Assembly (NCBI GenBank): GCA_025330725.1
Contig: JAIWND010000014.1
Span: 372,001 to 436,000 of the forward strand
DNA from: Chlamydoabsidia padenii
Taxonomy: Eukaryota; Mucoromycota; Mucoromycetes; Mucorales; Cunninghamellaceae
DNA: 64,000 bases
Direction: 5' to 3'
Positions 1 through 10,345 of this stretch are shown piece after piece. How positions within the stretch are numbered: the first letter of the stretch is position 1; each line of letters starts with the position of its first letter. Made by a program: the position numbers and the translations under genes. The notes under the pieces are model-generated. The model had not been told where the DNA came from. It made no database searches and saw only the letters and a program-made list of their open reading frames with translations.

Positions 1-1026
1 TCCCAGCTGGTAAGGAAAGTTAAAGGAATGTTGTTGTTCTTCCGATCGAAAGATATAATTGTTGCGTCGGATGACTGATATTCCACAATCACCTAGATTA
101 GCCACTCTTAATTCATCTTGACATAGAACGACAATGCATGCAGTGGTAGAGCCTACAATACCCTATAATGTTAAACAAAAAAAAAAAAAAAAAAGTGGGT
201 GAATAAAAACAAATCTGTACAAGACTAAAAAAAAGTTATTTTCTACCAAAAAGTATTAAATTTTTCCCAAAATGCATTGTTCCCCTCCCCCCTCCTTTTT
301 TTTTTAATTCTCTAGTACTTACTTCGTTTTGGGCATCTAGAGTGGTAAGGTGGTAGGCATTTTCCATAATATCCACAGGATTTGGGTTAGTTTGAGGAAT
401 ATGATGAGGTCGGACATTGCTTTTGATTCGATCCAATTCCAATTGTGCGTAATGCATGAGTTTTCGGGAGTAAAGCGCTGGATTGGCACCTAATAATAAC
501 AACAACAATAATAATCAGTGTCCTCCAGTCATATCACTCCACATTATGTTTTTTCATTACCTTTATGAGTCCTCCAACCTAATTCAAATGAATATAATAA
601 AGTTAACAAGATACCGACCCGATCCAACCTTTTATTTGAGTACTTACCACCCACACCATCACTAACACCCATAGAGTCGTTTCGTAAAAAGTAAGCGTCG
701 TCACCTACTTGGACACTAGTGTATATCCCTTCTTGACCCGTTTCGTCCAAAGCCTTGCCCGCCTTGGCATAACCAGATACCCCGTATTTCAAAGTATAGT
801 TCGGAGCAGGTGAATGTATCGCAGGGTCAAAAAAGTCAACCATCGTCAGGTGGGACCGTGCTTTTTCTTGTTGGGGCATGGCCGCTGCCGAATAGTAATC
901 ATGTCGTTGAATAATCCGGTTTCTGGTTCGTCCCAGGAGTATACCTTGATTAAAGCGACAACAACCCAGGGTAGTTAAGCGACGACAGGTGCTAGAAAGA
1001 AGGAGACGTGGGACATGGTTAAGCAT
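1..1026 (-). CDS. PTC7: PTC7-type mitochondrial PP2C protein phosphatase, 5' part (C-terminus beyond left edge)
   Basis: Type 2C Ser/Thr phosphatase of the Ptc7/PPTC7 family, which in yeast acts in mitochondria (coenzyme Q control). Exons on the minus strand: 648-1026, an 18-nt exon 561-578, 323-489, and 1-162 continuing off the window. The splice model gives the metal-binding motif DGVGGW, then a segment GSTTACIVVL and the family hallmarks LRVANLGDCG, RSEEQQHSFNFPYQLG. The N-terminus (MLNHVPRLLLSSTCRRLTTL) is Arg/Ser/Leu-rich with no acids, as expected for a mitochondrial presequence. The start at 1026 is the only Met ahead of this presequence. The 69-nt first intron (579-647) is a multiple of three, has no stop in frame and falls inside the DGVGG/W motif, so its retention would be tolerated by the reading frame (see findings). 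Family assignment is secure; localisation is inferred. Confidence 0.93.
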
Positions 1027-1417
1027 GGAGGTTATATAATATGTACAAATGTGGGGGAGTGAGGATTATGTATGTAGTAGTAATAGGGAGAATAAATGAC
1101 AAAGACAAAAAAAAAAAAAAAGAAGAAGAAGAGGAAGAAGAGGAAAAAAAAAAGTGAGAGAAGGGTTTATGGTGGGTGGGTGAGGGAAAAGGAGCTAAGA
1201 AAGGGGGAAAAGGAGGGTAAAAAAGAAAGAATCAAGTTTTGTCCGAATGACTGGTACACCCGGAGGGAAGAAAAAAAATAATTCACATCCCGACATTGGC
1301 TGATGCCAAAATGAGCAATAGCCTCGTGCCCCTTTTATATTTCTTCAAATTGAAACATCTCTTGTTCTTTTTTTCTCTTTCACGCTTCTTCCTCCATTCA
1401 CTTTTTATTTGTTCAGT
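1027..1417. promoter_or_regulatory. Divergent promoter region between PTC7 and the coiled-coil gene
   Basis: There is 391 bp between the two start codons. It holds a purine-rich A/GA tract (about 1108-1160, 1184-1225) and one copy of the recurrent element as TTCACATCCCGAC at 1282-1294, about 125 bp upstream of the plus-strand ATG. A pyrimidine-rich stretch follows (1350-1400), as is common just ahead of fungal transcription starts. I see no coding exon here; a plus-strand Lys/Glu-rich frame over the A-rich tract is low-complexity only. Confidence 0.5.
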
Positions 1418-3252
1418 ATGACTTTAACTACTGAAATAACTTCTTCTTCGTCTTTATCATCTTCCTCTCACAAATCACATTACCTTCCTTCTCAACATCT
1501 CTCACCTCCATCCTCAACCTCAATATCGTCTCTACCAGATTCCTCTCTCGCTACATCCTCAAGATTCAGTGTCAATTCTAACCTGATGAACTACTCTATA
1601 CCCAAGAATGTAAGTAACATGAAAAGAAAAAGAGGTGGAATGTGGTTTACTAATGCTTTGGTATATATAATATAGGATCAAATTGTAGAAAAAACGACGA
1701 CACACACCTTTGCTGACCGACGTGAAATCCAACAAGGCAACAGTGATACTCGAACACGACAATTAGAAGCACAAATAGAAGCGTTAACATTATCCAATGT
1801 CAGGTTACAAAGGTCTAATAGGTTACTCAAGGTGGATACGGATAACTTGATCGAACAAAAGACTCAGCCGCTACAAAGTACGATCCGGGAATTAACCTTT
1901 AACAATGTCCAACTACAACGCACAACACGACTATTACAACAAGATCTCAAAGAAAAAACTGATCGATTGAACCAATTCCAAACTGATCAAGTCTTGGCGA
2001 TGAAAACGGTGGGACCGGAATATGAATATCTGGTCCAAATGATCAATTTACTCCATCGTCAGGTAATAATAGTAAAAGGGGGAGTGGATGGTGTCACAAA
2101 ATAGATAAACTATACATTTGATTTAAACACATGGTATTTAACATGAAACCTTTTTTTTTTTAGATCAATGGAGATGCGAATTGTGAAGAAATCTGTTGTT
2201 ATACTTCAGCACCTGTAGATCAATCCACTGTAGTCATGACATTACCTCCAGAACACGAAGAATATGAAGAAGACGGTGGTGACCAACAGCAACAAAAACA
2301 ACAACAACAAAAAGATGGGATTGAAGCACAACATATATGTCGACCTATCATTCATTCTTCTATCTCTCAAGGATCTTATGCAGCTGAATTGGAACGGAAA
2401 ATCAATCAATTGGAACAAGTCATTGATGAATTGGAAAATGAAAAGGATACGATATTACGCCAACAATCTTATAAAGACGATGATATTCAAATGCTAAAGA
2501 AGGAATTACAAATCAAAGATGATATTGTCTCTCAATTAGAACAAGACTTTATTGAATTGGAAGACAAGTTGGCCATCATGCAAAATGTAAGTAGATTCCC
2601 TCCCTCTCTCCAATCAACTCACATCTTTTTTCTTCTTCTTATTATTATTTACCTTGAATAGAATTTGGATCAAAAAGAAACAACAACCAACTATCATCAT
2701 CACCATCATCATTCACCTTCACCACCACCTGATCCACGACGACAATCTCAAATGCTGATGGAATCAAAACGACGATCATTGGCGATAAAGGATACTGATT
2801 TATTAGAACAAATGTTACGTGGGGATTTGGATATGGAGAACAGGAATGATATGATACCACCATCACCAACAGCCTCGTCAGCATCATCATTGGATCAACA
2901 GCAATATCATCATCAACAGCAACAAGATGGAGAAGAAGAACAAATGGATCATCACGAGGAGGAACAGTCATCAGCATTACCAAAATCCCGACAGATCACC
3001 TCATTTTTATCGAGTACATCCATTCCATGTGTTTACCCTTCTCACCACTCTTCAACATCATCTGATGATCCGGCATTGATCTCCCCACTGTCACCTGTCA
3101 TCTTCACTCTCATGGTAATACTCCTCGGCTGTGCTGCTCAATTAGGTATTACTGATGACTGGACCCTTCCTTTAACTCTCACTGTCCTTGTCTCTGGCTT
3201 CTTATGGTCAGGCGGCGCCAAAGGTATGCAACTAAAAGTCCGATTACAATAG
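1418..3252 (+). CDS. Coiled-coil protein with C-terminal membrane anchor, function unknown
   Basis: Exons 1418-1609, 1676-2062, 2164-2586 and 2662-3252, all introns phase 0, give 530 residues. The first 65 residues are Ser-rich and disordered. Residues about 75-330 are heptad-rich coiled coil (Glu/Leu/Gln), interrupted by an acidic Q-rich linker near residue 230. Within the coiled coil a 19-residue unit occurs twice: IEALTLSNVRLQRSNRLLK and IRELTFNNVQLQRTTRLLQ. After a disordered His/Gln/Ser segment, the last ~60 residues hold two hydrophobic stretches (VIFTLMVILLGCAAQLGI and LPLTLTVLVSGFLWSGG) ending about ten residues before the stop. This resembles a hairpin or tail anchor, with the coiled coil in the cytosol. 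The ATG at 1418 is preferred because the frame is open only from a TTG upstream. I do not recognise a family; a tethering or membrane-trafficking role would be a guess. Confidence 0.8.
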
Positions 3253-4058
3253 CTATCTTTCCCCCTATATCCCCCCCCACACACACAATCTCTCTCCTTC
3301 TTTTTATTCCTATCTGTATATAATCTCCATCACGCCACTCTCTTTATTTAGTATTGTTAGATTTATTATGTTTGAATATCATTATATCTTAGTATCCTGT
3401 CTAGTTAATACGCTTATCCAAAATAAAAAATGTCTTTTATTTCTAAAAAATTACTATTGTCTTTATGCTTGCTGACAAAATTGTATCAAATGATCCATTT
3501 GTATGCCGTTTACATTGTAACTTGACGTGGCGGAACAAAAAACTTTATTTTTTTTTACCCCTCCTGATTATGCTGTGGGGACATGTACCCCTGAAAAATA
3601 ATTCAAATCCCGCACGTCAACCTCATTTACCTGCTTCCCTGCGAATGTCTTACTGTTGACACCTACACTTTCTGTCGTCATCTTTTGGAAGAGAGTAAAG
3701 AACATAAATGTAGACAAAATTGATAAGAGATGTGAAAAATATGAACTCACATGAATGCAATTGACTGTACCACCTGTTCGTTCATGTTTCTTTTTTTCTT
3801 CCCAAGTCTTCGGGATTTGACAATTACATTACCCAGCCGAGCCGTTGTATGTAAGTTTCCCTGACACTCTTTCGCTGTATAAATTAGAGTGACCAAAGAT
3901 ATAACCTTCTTTATAAAAAACAAAAAATCATGCTGCATTGACTATTTTAATCCCCGCCCCAACGACCAAAAAAAAAAAAAAAAAAGAAGATGAAGATAAA
4001 GGTAAAGATTTTATTTATTGATGTGCTTTGGATTTGTAAAGAGCTAAAGTAAGCTAAA
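3253..4058. other. Intergenic stretch with two oppositely oriented copies of the recurrent element
   Basis: This 800-bp stretch lies between the 3' ends of two converging genes, so no promoter would be expected. It nevertheless carries TTCAAATCCCGC at 3602-3613 and the complement CGGGATTTGACA at 3811-3822. A poly(A) run sits at 3970-3985. Short frames here lack coding character. The two elements could mark an unannotated short or non-coding transcript. Confidence 0.35.
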
Positions 4059-6113
4059 CTAAAGAGTAGAGGCATTGTAATAAACAGGCACCACCACCGA
4101 GGTCAACAGATCAGCGAATTTCTTGGCATCGTCTTGTAAAGCAGCAGTACTTTCCTGGCCACATAAAAAGTCCCGAGCTGTCCAAGTAGGAGCTTGACCG
4201 ATTTCCAAGTGCACATTGTCCGCAAACCTGTTCCGCCAGCTTTCCCTAACCATCGAGACATGATACTTGACACTGTGAGGTGCATGAGAGGACAGATCGA
4301 GAGGCAACCCGGTGTTTTGTTGTTGTTCTGATTCCTCCATATTAGCCAAATCCCACATTTCTTCTTTTTCCAGTTCCACCGTATATTGTTCCCAGGCGTA
4401 GATCCATTTCGTGAGTTGTTTGACAATATGAGGTTTATAGCCGGGCGTCAGGGATACCACCAGTCGTTTGTCGTTGGAGAGCCTCAAATGGTCGACGAAT
4501 TGACCTTGAGGCGTGTTGAGGTCGGAAGGTAGACGTCGGGCATAGTTGAGTCGAGTTTCCCAAGAGTATTCACCTTCAAGATTGGCACAGCTCATACTGA
4601 CCAAGGTGTTGCAGTCTGTTACACAGTTCCAGAGTCCCACGTGGCCATCCATGGTGAATTTGTTGACAGTAAGCACTGATTTCCAGGTCACAGCAGCAGC
4701 AGCAGCTTCGGCAGCAGCAATGGCAGCACTGGCTTCTCGACCCCGAAGATAGGCACCTTCCTGAGGTCGTCCAGGCAGAGTTGGATTTTGCAAGGCGTTG
4801 ATGACATAGGAGGTACGTGGCGAGTCGGTGTATTCTTCAGCATGTTGAGACAAGTATTCCTGTAGTCCCCTGACATGTTCAAAGGTGGTGCCGATACAAG
4901 GAGAGAGTCTAGAGTTGAATCTACTGTTAGGGAAGAAGACGTAGGCGAGATCTTCAGATGAGAAGGTGTAAGTGCGTTCGCGGTTTGGATAGTCCAACAA
5001 GTATAGTTGTCCAAAGATTACATCCATGCTGATTTCCCAATCCAATAGTCGTAAACTTTCCAATCCTTCATCCAGAGCCGTTTCCATCTTTTGTGCATTG
5101 TCCGCGTTGAGATTCAAAAGTCGTCCCGAGATACCAGTCGAAGGTTTAGGTTGATCTGTTGCTGGAGTATTGTCATTGTCGTTGTTAAATTCAATCAAAT
5201 TGAGAGGTTGTTGCATTCGAGAGGCTTTGGGAATCACACCATCTTTAATAGGTTCCAACATTCGATATGCATTCATCTGTTCCGTAGGATAGAGTTCACA
5301 ACAGATAAAGTCACTAGGTAATGCGCGGAATCGAGCACCCATATTTTCCGTAGGTTGGTATAAGAGTCGTAGCACCGCAGATTTAGGAGGAGTCAGAGAC
5401 CGGCGTAGTCTGAGATAAAGGTTTCGAAGTCGAGCCGTCGTTTCCCACACCAATTGTTCGTCTTGACCAGCCACCTTGAATGCATTGAGTTCCGGTTCAT
5501 ACCAAACATGACTTTTACAAGACGCCCGAATTTGATTAAGATAAGCATCCTTTTCACCAGTGATTTTCACCAAAGGTATAAGGTCATCAGGCATGGCGAA
5601 GAATGCAGAGTAAGGTTGAGTGCTTGTCGGTAAGCCCTGATAACTTTTCCCCTCCAAGATGCGTTGTTGTTTCTTTTCGTCCCGTCGCCTTTCACTGTCG
5701 GTCAATTCGCGTTCAGGCTTTTCCCACTTTTTGGTGCGTCGGACAGGGTGTTTGCGTTCGTTGATCTTGTCGCCAATAATGTCGAGCATCTGTTTCGCGT
5801 GGTTGATACAGTTGCGGTCCCCCCAGATATCCACTTGATGTTTGTTAGAATTAAACACCATATAAGCATTCGTCTTTTTGTGTATTTCTTCTAGACGTGT
5901 ACACCGAATACCAAGTACCTCCACCTCGGTACTGTTAGGAGGTAGTAACCAGCAATCATCGGGTTGTCGATCAGGAGATTCGTTTTGTCCACCAAGACCT
6001 TGACCACGAGATCGAGGTGAAGAATCATTTCCGCCGCCTACAATGGAGGGATCCCGCCAGCCACCATCATCACTGTCACTGGAATCATTATCATAAGGAT
6101 AGGAGGGTGCCAT
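4059..6113 (-). CDS. Protein with KH-like RNA-binding segments, function unknown
   Basis: Single-exon frame of 684 residues. The start at 6113 (MAPSYPYDND) is preferred: the frame extends upstream to 6239, but that extension translates a poly-T tract into Phe runs and looks like 5' UTR. The first ~55 residues are acidic, Ser/Gly-rich and disordered. Residues ~64-116 (ending WGDRNCINHAKQMLDIIGDK) and ~180-250 (VKITGEKDAYLNQIRASC, then a basic helix with LRNLYLRLRR) have the beta-alpha-alpha-beta look of KH modules. The centre and C-terminus (Trp-rich, WETRLNYARRLP, YKPHIVKQLTKWIYAWEQY) match nothing I can name. An Ala-rich helix containing EAAAAAVTW sits near residue 510. RNA binding is inferred. 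The gene is divergent from the J-like gene, with 260 bp between starts. Confidence 0.75.
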   Translation of the reverse strand: MAPSYPYDNDSSDSDDGGWRDPSIVGGGNDSSPRSRGQGLGGQNESPDRQPDDCWLLPPNSTEVEVLGIRCTRLEEIHKKTNAYMVFNSNKHQVDIWGDRNCINHAKQMLDIIGDKINERKHPVRRTKKWEKPERELTDSERRRDEKKQQRILEGKSYQGLPTSTQPYSAFFAMPDDLIPLVKITGEKDAYLNQIRASCKSHVWYEPELNAFKVAGQDEQLVWETTARLRNLYLRLRRSLTPPKSAVLRLLYQPTENMGARFRALPSDFICCELYPTEQMNAYRMLEPIKDGVIPKASRMQQPLNLIEFNNDNDNTPATDQPKPSTGISGRLLNLNADNAQKMETALDEGLESLRLLDWEISMDVIFGQLYLLDYPNRERTYTFSSEDLAYVFFPNSRFNSRLSPCIGTTFEHVRGLQEYLSQHAEEYTDSPRTSYVINALQNPTLPGRPQEGAYLRGREASAAIAAAEAAAAAVTWKSVLTVNKFTMDGHVGLWNCVTDCNTLVSMSCANLEGEYSWETRLNYARRLPSDLNTPQGQFVDHLRLSNDKRLVVSLTPGYKPHIVKQLTKWIYAWEQYTVELEKEEMWDLANMEESEQQQNTGLPLDLSSHAPHSVKYHVSMVRESWRNRFADNVHLEIGQAPTWTARDFLCGQESTAALQDDAKKFADLLTSVVVPVYYNASTL

Positions 6114-6373
6114 TACAGTGATAATAATAAAAGATAGTTGAAAAAAAAAAGACAAAGAAACAAAAGGAAAAAAAAAAAAAAAAAAATAGAAATGACAATG
6201 AAGAAAAAAATCATTTTTTAAAGCCCGGCTTGACCACAAGTAATAAAGAATGAACCAGGCACATTGATTGATTGACCATTCTCACATAAATAGTCGACTT
6301 TATAGAAAAATGAAAGTTTCCTAATCTTTAAATACTACCCAATTCCATACTTGTACGTTGTTACTATTAGGTT
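6114..6373. promoter_or_regulatory. Divergent promoter, KH-like gene / J-like gene
   Basis: The region has a poly-T/poly-A rich half next to the minus-strand gene. A variant of the recurrent element, TTTTTAAAGCCCGG, lies at 6215-6228, about 105 bp upstream of the KH-like ATG and about 145 bp upstream of the plus-strand ATG. A TTTAAATACTACCC stretch lies near 6327. Confidence 0.4.
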
Positions 6374-7213
6374 ATGGAGCCACTTGTCCAAATACAAACC
6401 AAACCATATCATGTATATGAAATTTTTGGATTCAAAGATAAATCAACCTTTGAAGGTACAACATTGACCAATCTCTGCGTAATGTATTATGTTATATTGG
6501 AACGCCACAACCCTGAAACCGTGTACCCTCCCACTTGTGACGTAAAGAGATACTGTGACAAGATGATTGATGCCATCAATGTCTCCTTTTTAATTTTGAG
6601 AAATGCTGATTATAAGGCCGAATATGATCGGGACGGGATTGTCAACATTCGCCATTTTTTTGGTACCCTTGGTGTGAATGGCGAGGACGAATTCAGGTGC
6701 TACTGTAAAGGAATGTCTCATAGTATCTTGAGTATTCTGGATCTCCTCAAAACAAATGAACAACAATCATCAAGTAAGTGATCATAGCATGATGTTGCAT
6801 GACTGATTTCCTTTTTCTTTCTCCCAGATTTAAAGCAAATGCCGACCCCTTATTCACAATTTCCAACTCCGATAAGAGTGAGTCCTGCTAGGTCTGTTTA
6901 TAGCCCAACCCCATTTCTCACATCGTCATTGAGATCATCAGACGAAAACTATTCGACGAACAGTTCAGTTTTTTCTTCGACTCCTTCATTGTCATCAGAA
7001 ACCATCAACTCTGACTTTTCCTCTTCGTTAACGTCAGAAACCATCAATTCTGGTTTTTCTTCTTCGTTAACATCAGAAACTATTAACTCTGGCTTTTCTT
7101 TTTCCTCCGGTATAAACTCTCCCTTTGGCTTTGTACAGAAAGAGCAGGCATCAAGTCTGAAACGTCAACATTCTGGACACCTGGACAGCTTTGCTAAACG
7201 AAGTAGAGGATAA
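6374..7213 (+). CDS. Degenerate J-domain-like protein with C-terminal Ser/Thr repeats
   Basis: Exons 6374-6773 and 6828-7213 give 261 residues. The N-terminal ~85 residues read like a J domain: YHVYEIFGFKDKSTF at the start, a helix ending YYVILERHNPET where J domains have the HPD loop, then helix III and YKAEYDRDG, the usual end of a J domain. The catalytic His-Pro-Asp tripeptide is replaced by His-Asn-Pro-Glu, so stimulation of Hsp70 ATPase is unlikely. The second exon is Ser/Pro/Thr-rich. A unit close to SETINSGFSSSLT occurs three times between 6998 and 7110 at near-constant spacing. The C-terminus is basic (KRQHSGHLDSFAKRSRG), possibly a nuclear signal. Function is unknown. Confidence 0.7.
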
Positions 7214-7450
7214 TAAACCTATCATTGTATAAAGGTATACATTGTTTACTTGTTTTATTGCAATTATGTTTAATAAAGGATCATTCATGCATGTTACTAT
7301 TCATTGTTCGAGGTTGGAAAAATCAAAAAGGTCTATTTTTGGAGGTCGGGAATTGAATCTCTTTTACACACACCCTCAAATTGCCTCAAAAAAATAAAAA
7401 TAAAAAGGCGCACCTTCCCTTTCTTCTCCCCAATATACATTTATCACGCC
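7214..7450 (+). promoter_or_regulatory. Promoter region with recurrent element ahead of the repeat-protein gene
   Basis: GTCGGGAATTGAA at 7345-7357 is the complement of TTCAATTCCCGAC and lies about 95 bp upstream of the ATG at 7451. AATAAA at about 7272 likely serves the preceding gene's 3' end. Confidence 0.45.
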
Positions 7451-9443
7451 ATGAGTGCCACACCTGTACCTTTAGAAGGTAAGTAGTATTCTTATCATTC
7501 AAATGCACGTATGACCTGTTAATAGATACTGTCCATTATTTAACTCTCTCTTTTTATGTGGAAAATAGAAGCACCTATCTTGGAAACACTAATTGGCATA
7601 CGACATCGACTCTCAGCCTTGAAAAAAGACAGAGACAGTTATCCCAAAACAGATATCATCATCTCCCTTTATCAACAAACTGAACAACAAGTAGAACTCT
7701 TGGCAGCCTGTCGCTCAGAAGACCTTTGGAGCTCGAAAACTCGCAACAGGATCAACGATGTCTTGGACGACGTCATGTCTCTCTTATCCTTATTCTTTAT
7801 GAGTATTGGACGAAACAGAGAATGTAAGTAGAAATCTCTTTGTCTCTCTGTCTCTATTTGAACTTGGTTTACTAACTTCTTTTTGTGTGTGTGTGTGTGG
7901 GGGGGATATTGTAAATGATAGATCCTGCTGTTTATGCACAACTTGTCACTGTCGAGGTAAAAAAAAAAAAAAAAAGACTTGATAATAACAATGGATAACT
8001 AAAACCCTTCTATATTATCTTGTTTAGCGTTATTTGGAACAACTTAATCAGATGGGAATATATACTGATCGTGTATTGGTGGAAATTGAGGAGCGACTGG
8101 TGGATATTGGAAGCATCATATACGAAGAACGCGACCAACCTGTAAATCATCCCACTTATTTTTTGGATCTGTTGAAAAAGAAGTATAACAAAAGCAGTAA
8201 GTACTAATTATCAAAAAAAAACAGATGAAAAAGGGCATTATATTGACTAACATTCACTATCTTTCATTCTAGAGGATGCCCTGGATTCACTTTTAGCTAC
8301 GATACGTGAAGTAGCGCCAGAACTGTAAGTCCATTCCCTCCTTGCATAAAAACCATTCAATATATATACTAACATGTTTTTCTTTTGTAGTAAACCCCTT
8401 CAAGATGATCTTGTGGAACTACGACGACAACTGGCTTTGGTGGCTCAACGACCTTGTGGATTCAAAGCAAATGATATCTATCCCTTCCAAGAAAAGGTAA
8501 ACTATTAGGATACTTCTGTCTTCATGTTAGTTACTAATTGGCGTGCATCTTTTTTATTTTTATTTTTTTATAAATAGTTACGACAAATCGACAATAAGAA
8601 ATCCGAACTATTCCCTAAAGACGGCACTGTACCTAAAGGACAAGCATTGATATTTGGATTATTGGAACAATTATATGAAGAAACACACGACCTAATTGCA
8701 TCAACTGATAATATCTCGGATAGCTTAAAACCAATAGCAGATCGTTTAAAGGAAATCAAGGGACAATTGGAACGACTTGCTTTAACACATAGATGGACTT
8801 TACGGGAAACGGATTTGTATACATTCCAGGTAAGGTTCATTCCTAATTGATATCTTTATACATGCTAATACCTTCTTCTAGTTACAATTACAGGAAATCG
8901 AAAAACTACGACACAATGGCAAATTTAGAGATCCCAAACAAGACAATGTACCTGATGGACAAGCTTTGATCAATTTTTTGCTTCGAGGCTGCTATCGACT
9001 TATCACTAAAATGCTTAGCGAAAATGTGCCAGTAAGTGAAGCTATCATGCCTATCCACAATCAACTCAGCACTGTACGTCGATGTCTACTGGAAGTGATG
9101 AAATGGGGAAAACCAGATTCAGGTAAAAAAAAAAAAAGACATTTATAAACGCATACACACTCTGATCATTTTTAATCCTATTCACATTATAGCCCGTGAC
9201 TTATATCCGTATCAATTGAAACTGGCTAGTATTGATAACATGCGACAAAACGGAATCTTTTATGATGATGAAGGCAATATCCCCGAAGGTAACACAATAT
9301 GCAAAAGGTCAATGATTATATAATCACTCACATCTTTTGTTCTATCTATAGGTCAAGCCATATGTGTTGCATTGTTGAATGAATGCTATGACATGTTACA
9401 TGATCTAATGGCTACCTTGGATGATTGTGAAAAACAGTTATGA
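7451..9443 (+). CDS. Triple-repeat helical protein resembling the fungal YPL260W/DUF2408 family
   Basis: Ten exons: 7451-7478, 7569-7823, 7922-7956, 8028-8196, 8273-8324, 8391-8496, 8578-8829, 8882-9122, 9193-9288, 9352-9443; 441 residues with all phases closing. The C-terminal two thirds hold three copies of a ~50-residue unit: (D)YPFQ.KL..ID, then a Gly/Pro turn V/IP.GQA and LL..CY. They start at about residues 215 (DIYPFQEKLRQID), 300 (DLYTFQLQLQEIE) and 385 (DLYPYQLKLASID). The third-repeat alignment decides exon 8: keeping LQLQ (acceptor at 8881) aligns with YPYQLKLASID, whereas the next AG does not. The arrangement recalls the conserved fungal family of S. cerevisiae YPL260W (CUB1), linked to DNA repair and proteasome function; that link is from memory and tentative. 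Confidence 0.75.
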
Positions 9444-9619
9444 TTATATATAGTCGCCCCACACCTACTTTATTCCACACCATGACATTATCCCCTACCC
9501 CAGCTCTCCACTATCAATCACTATTAAACCAATAAACAGTATCATTTTAGTATCTTTATTATAAAGGACATTGTTATCAAGTAAATAAAAAAGTATTATG
9601 TATCTACAAATATCGATCT
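9444..9619 (+). other. Short intergenic between converging genes
   Basis: AATAAACAGT (9531) and TAAATAAAAAA (9580) suggest 3' end processing for the repeat-protein gene. No frame or element. Confidence 0.4.
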
Positions 9620-10083
9620 TTAATCAAAAAGACCGAAACCCATATCCTATTGTAAATAAGAAACATGATCATATTAGTAATCTGGGACCTATTATTTGTG
9701 TTTTATGTTTATATACTTACATCGTCAGATTCTTCCTTTTCTTCTTCCTTGGCTTCTTCAGCAGGAGCATCAGCAGCACCACCAGCGGCAGCACCACCAG
9801 CGGCGACGGCAGGACCAGCACCAGGGGCACCAACATTCAAGAGGAGTTCACCGAGGTTTTGACCTTGGAGAGCCTTGGCGTACAAGGAAAACCAGATGGG
9901 TTCAACATCAATACCAGCAGCCTTGACAAGGGTTTGAAGTTTGTCGGCCTTGAAAAAAAAAAAAACATGAATTAATTCATCATGTCCCTGTTTCCCCACA
10001 TTGATCGATTTACTTACAGTGATTTCAACATTGTCATCTTGAAGGATGAGAGCAGCGTAAACAACAGCAAGTTCAGCAGACAT
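9620..10083 (-). CDS. RPP1: 60S acidic ribosomal protein P1
   Basis: Exons 10018-10083, 9721-9948 and a final 27-nt exon 9620-9646 give 106 residues. The sequence starts [17 protein letters not shown], continues [20 protein letters not shown] and the P1-specific WFSLYAKAL, has the Ala/Gly hinge and acidic stretch, and ends in the invariant [12 protein letters not shown], which lies across the last intron. P1 forms the ribosomal stalk with P0 and P2 and recruits translation GTPases. The length is typical. The small terminal exon is easy to miss, because reading into the intron gives an early stop after DDVSI. Confidence 0.97.
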
Positions 10084-10345
10084 GATGAATGATTGGATTA
10101 AATGGATGGATGGATTGGATATGTGTTTTTTGATTTGTCGCAAGTAACGATTTAACCCTATGGATGGGATACAAGACGCTCAAAGTTAAAAAAAAACACG
10201 GGGAAAGAAGAGGAAATGAGTGAAAAAGGTCGGGTTATCCATTTTCGTCGGCGGGAGTTCAAATTTCAAATTTTTCTATTCAACCCCCCTCCAAGGATGT
10301 TTTTTTCGTGCCTCTCATCTCTCTCTTCATCTTTTTTTTTAAATC
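10084..10345. promoter_or_regulatory. Divergent promoter, RPP1 / URA6
   Basis: There is 262 bp between start codons. GGCGGGAGTTCAAATTT lies at 10250-10266; its complement is AAATTTGAACTCCCGCC. It is about 80 bp upstream of the URA6 ATG and about 165 bp from the RPP1 ATG. A CT-rich stretch (10300-10335) precedes the plus-strand start. Confidence 0.5.

Noticed and set aside
1096..1281. Lys/Arg-rich 61-codon frame
   Set aside because: A purine-rich low-complexity tract in a divergent promoter; no homology or splice signals.
3602..3613. tRNA or SINE origin of TTCAAATCCCGC, because it resembles the tRNA B box (GTTCRANYCC)
   Set aside because: No A box, no complementary GCGGG before the loop sequence and no acceptor stem near any copy; TFIIIC-only binding cannot be excluded without data.
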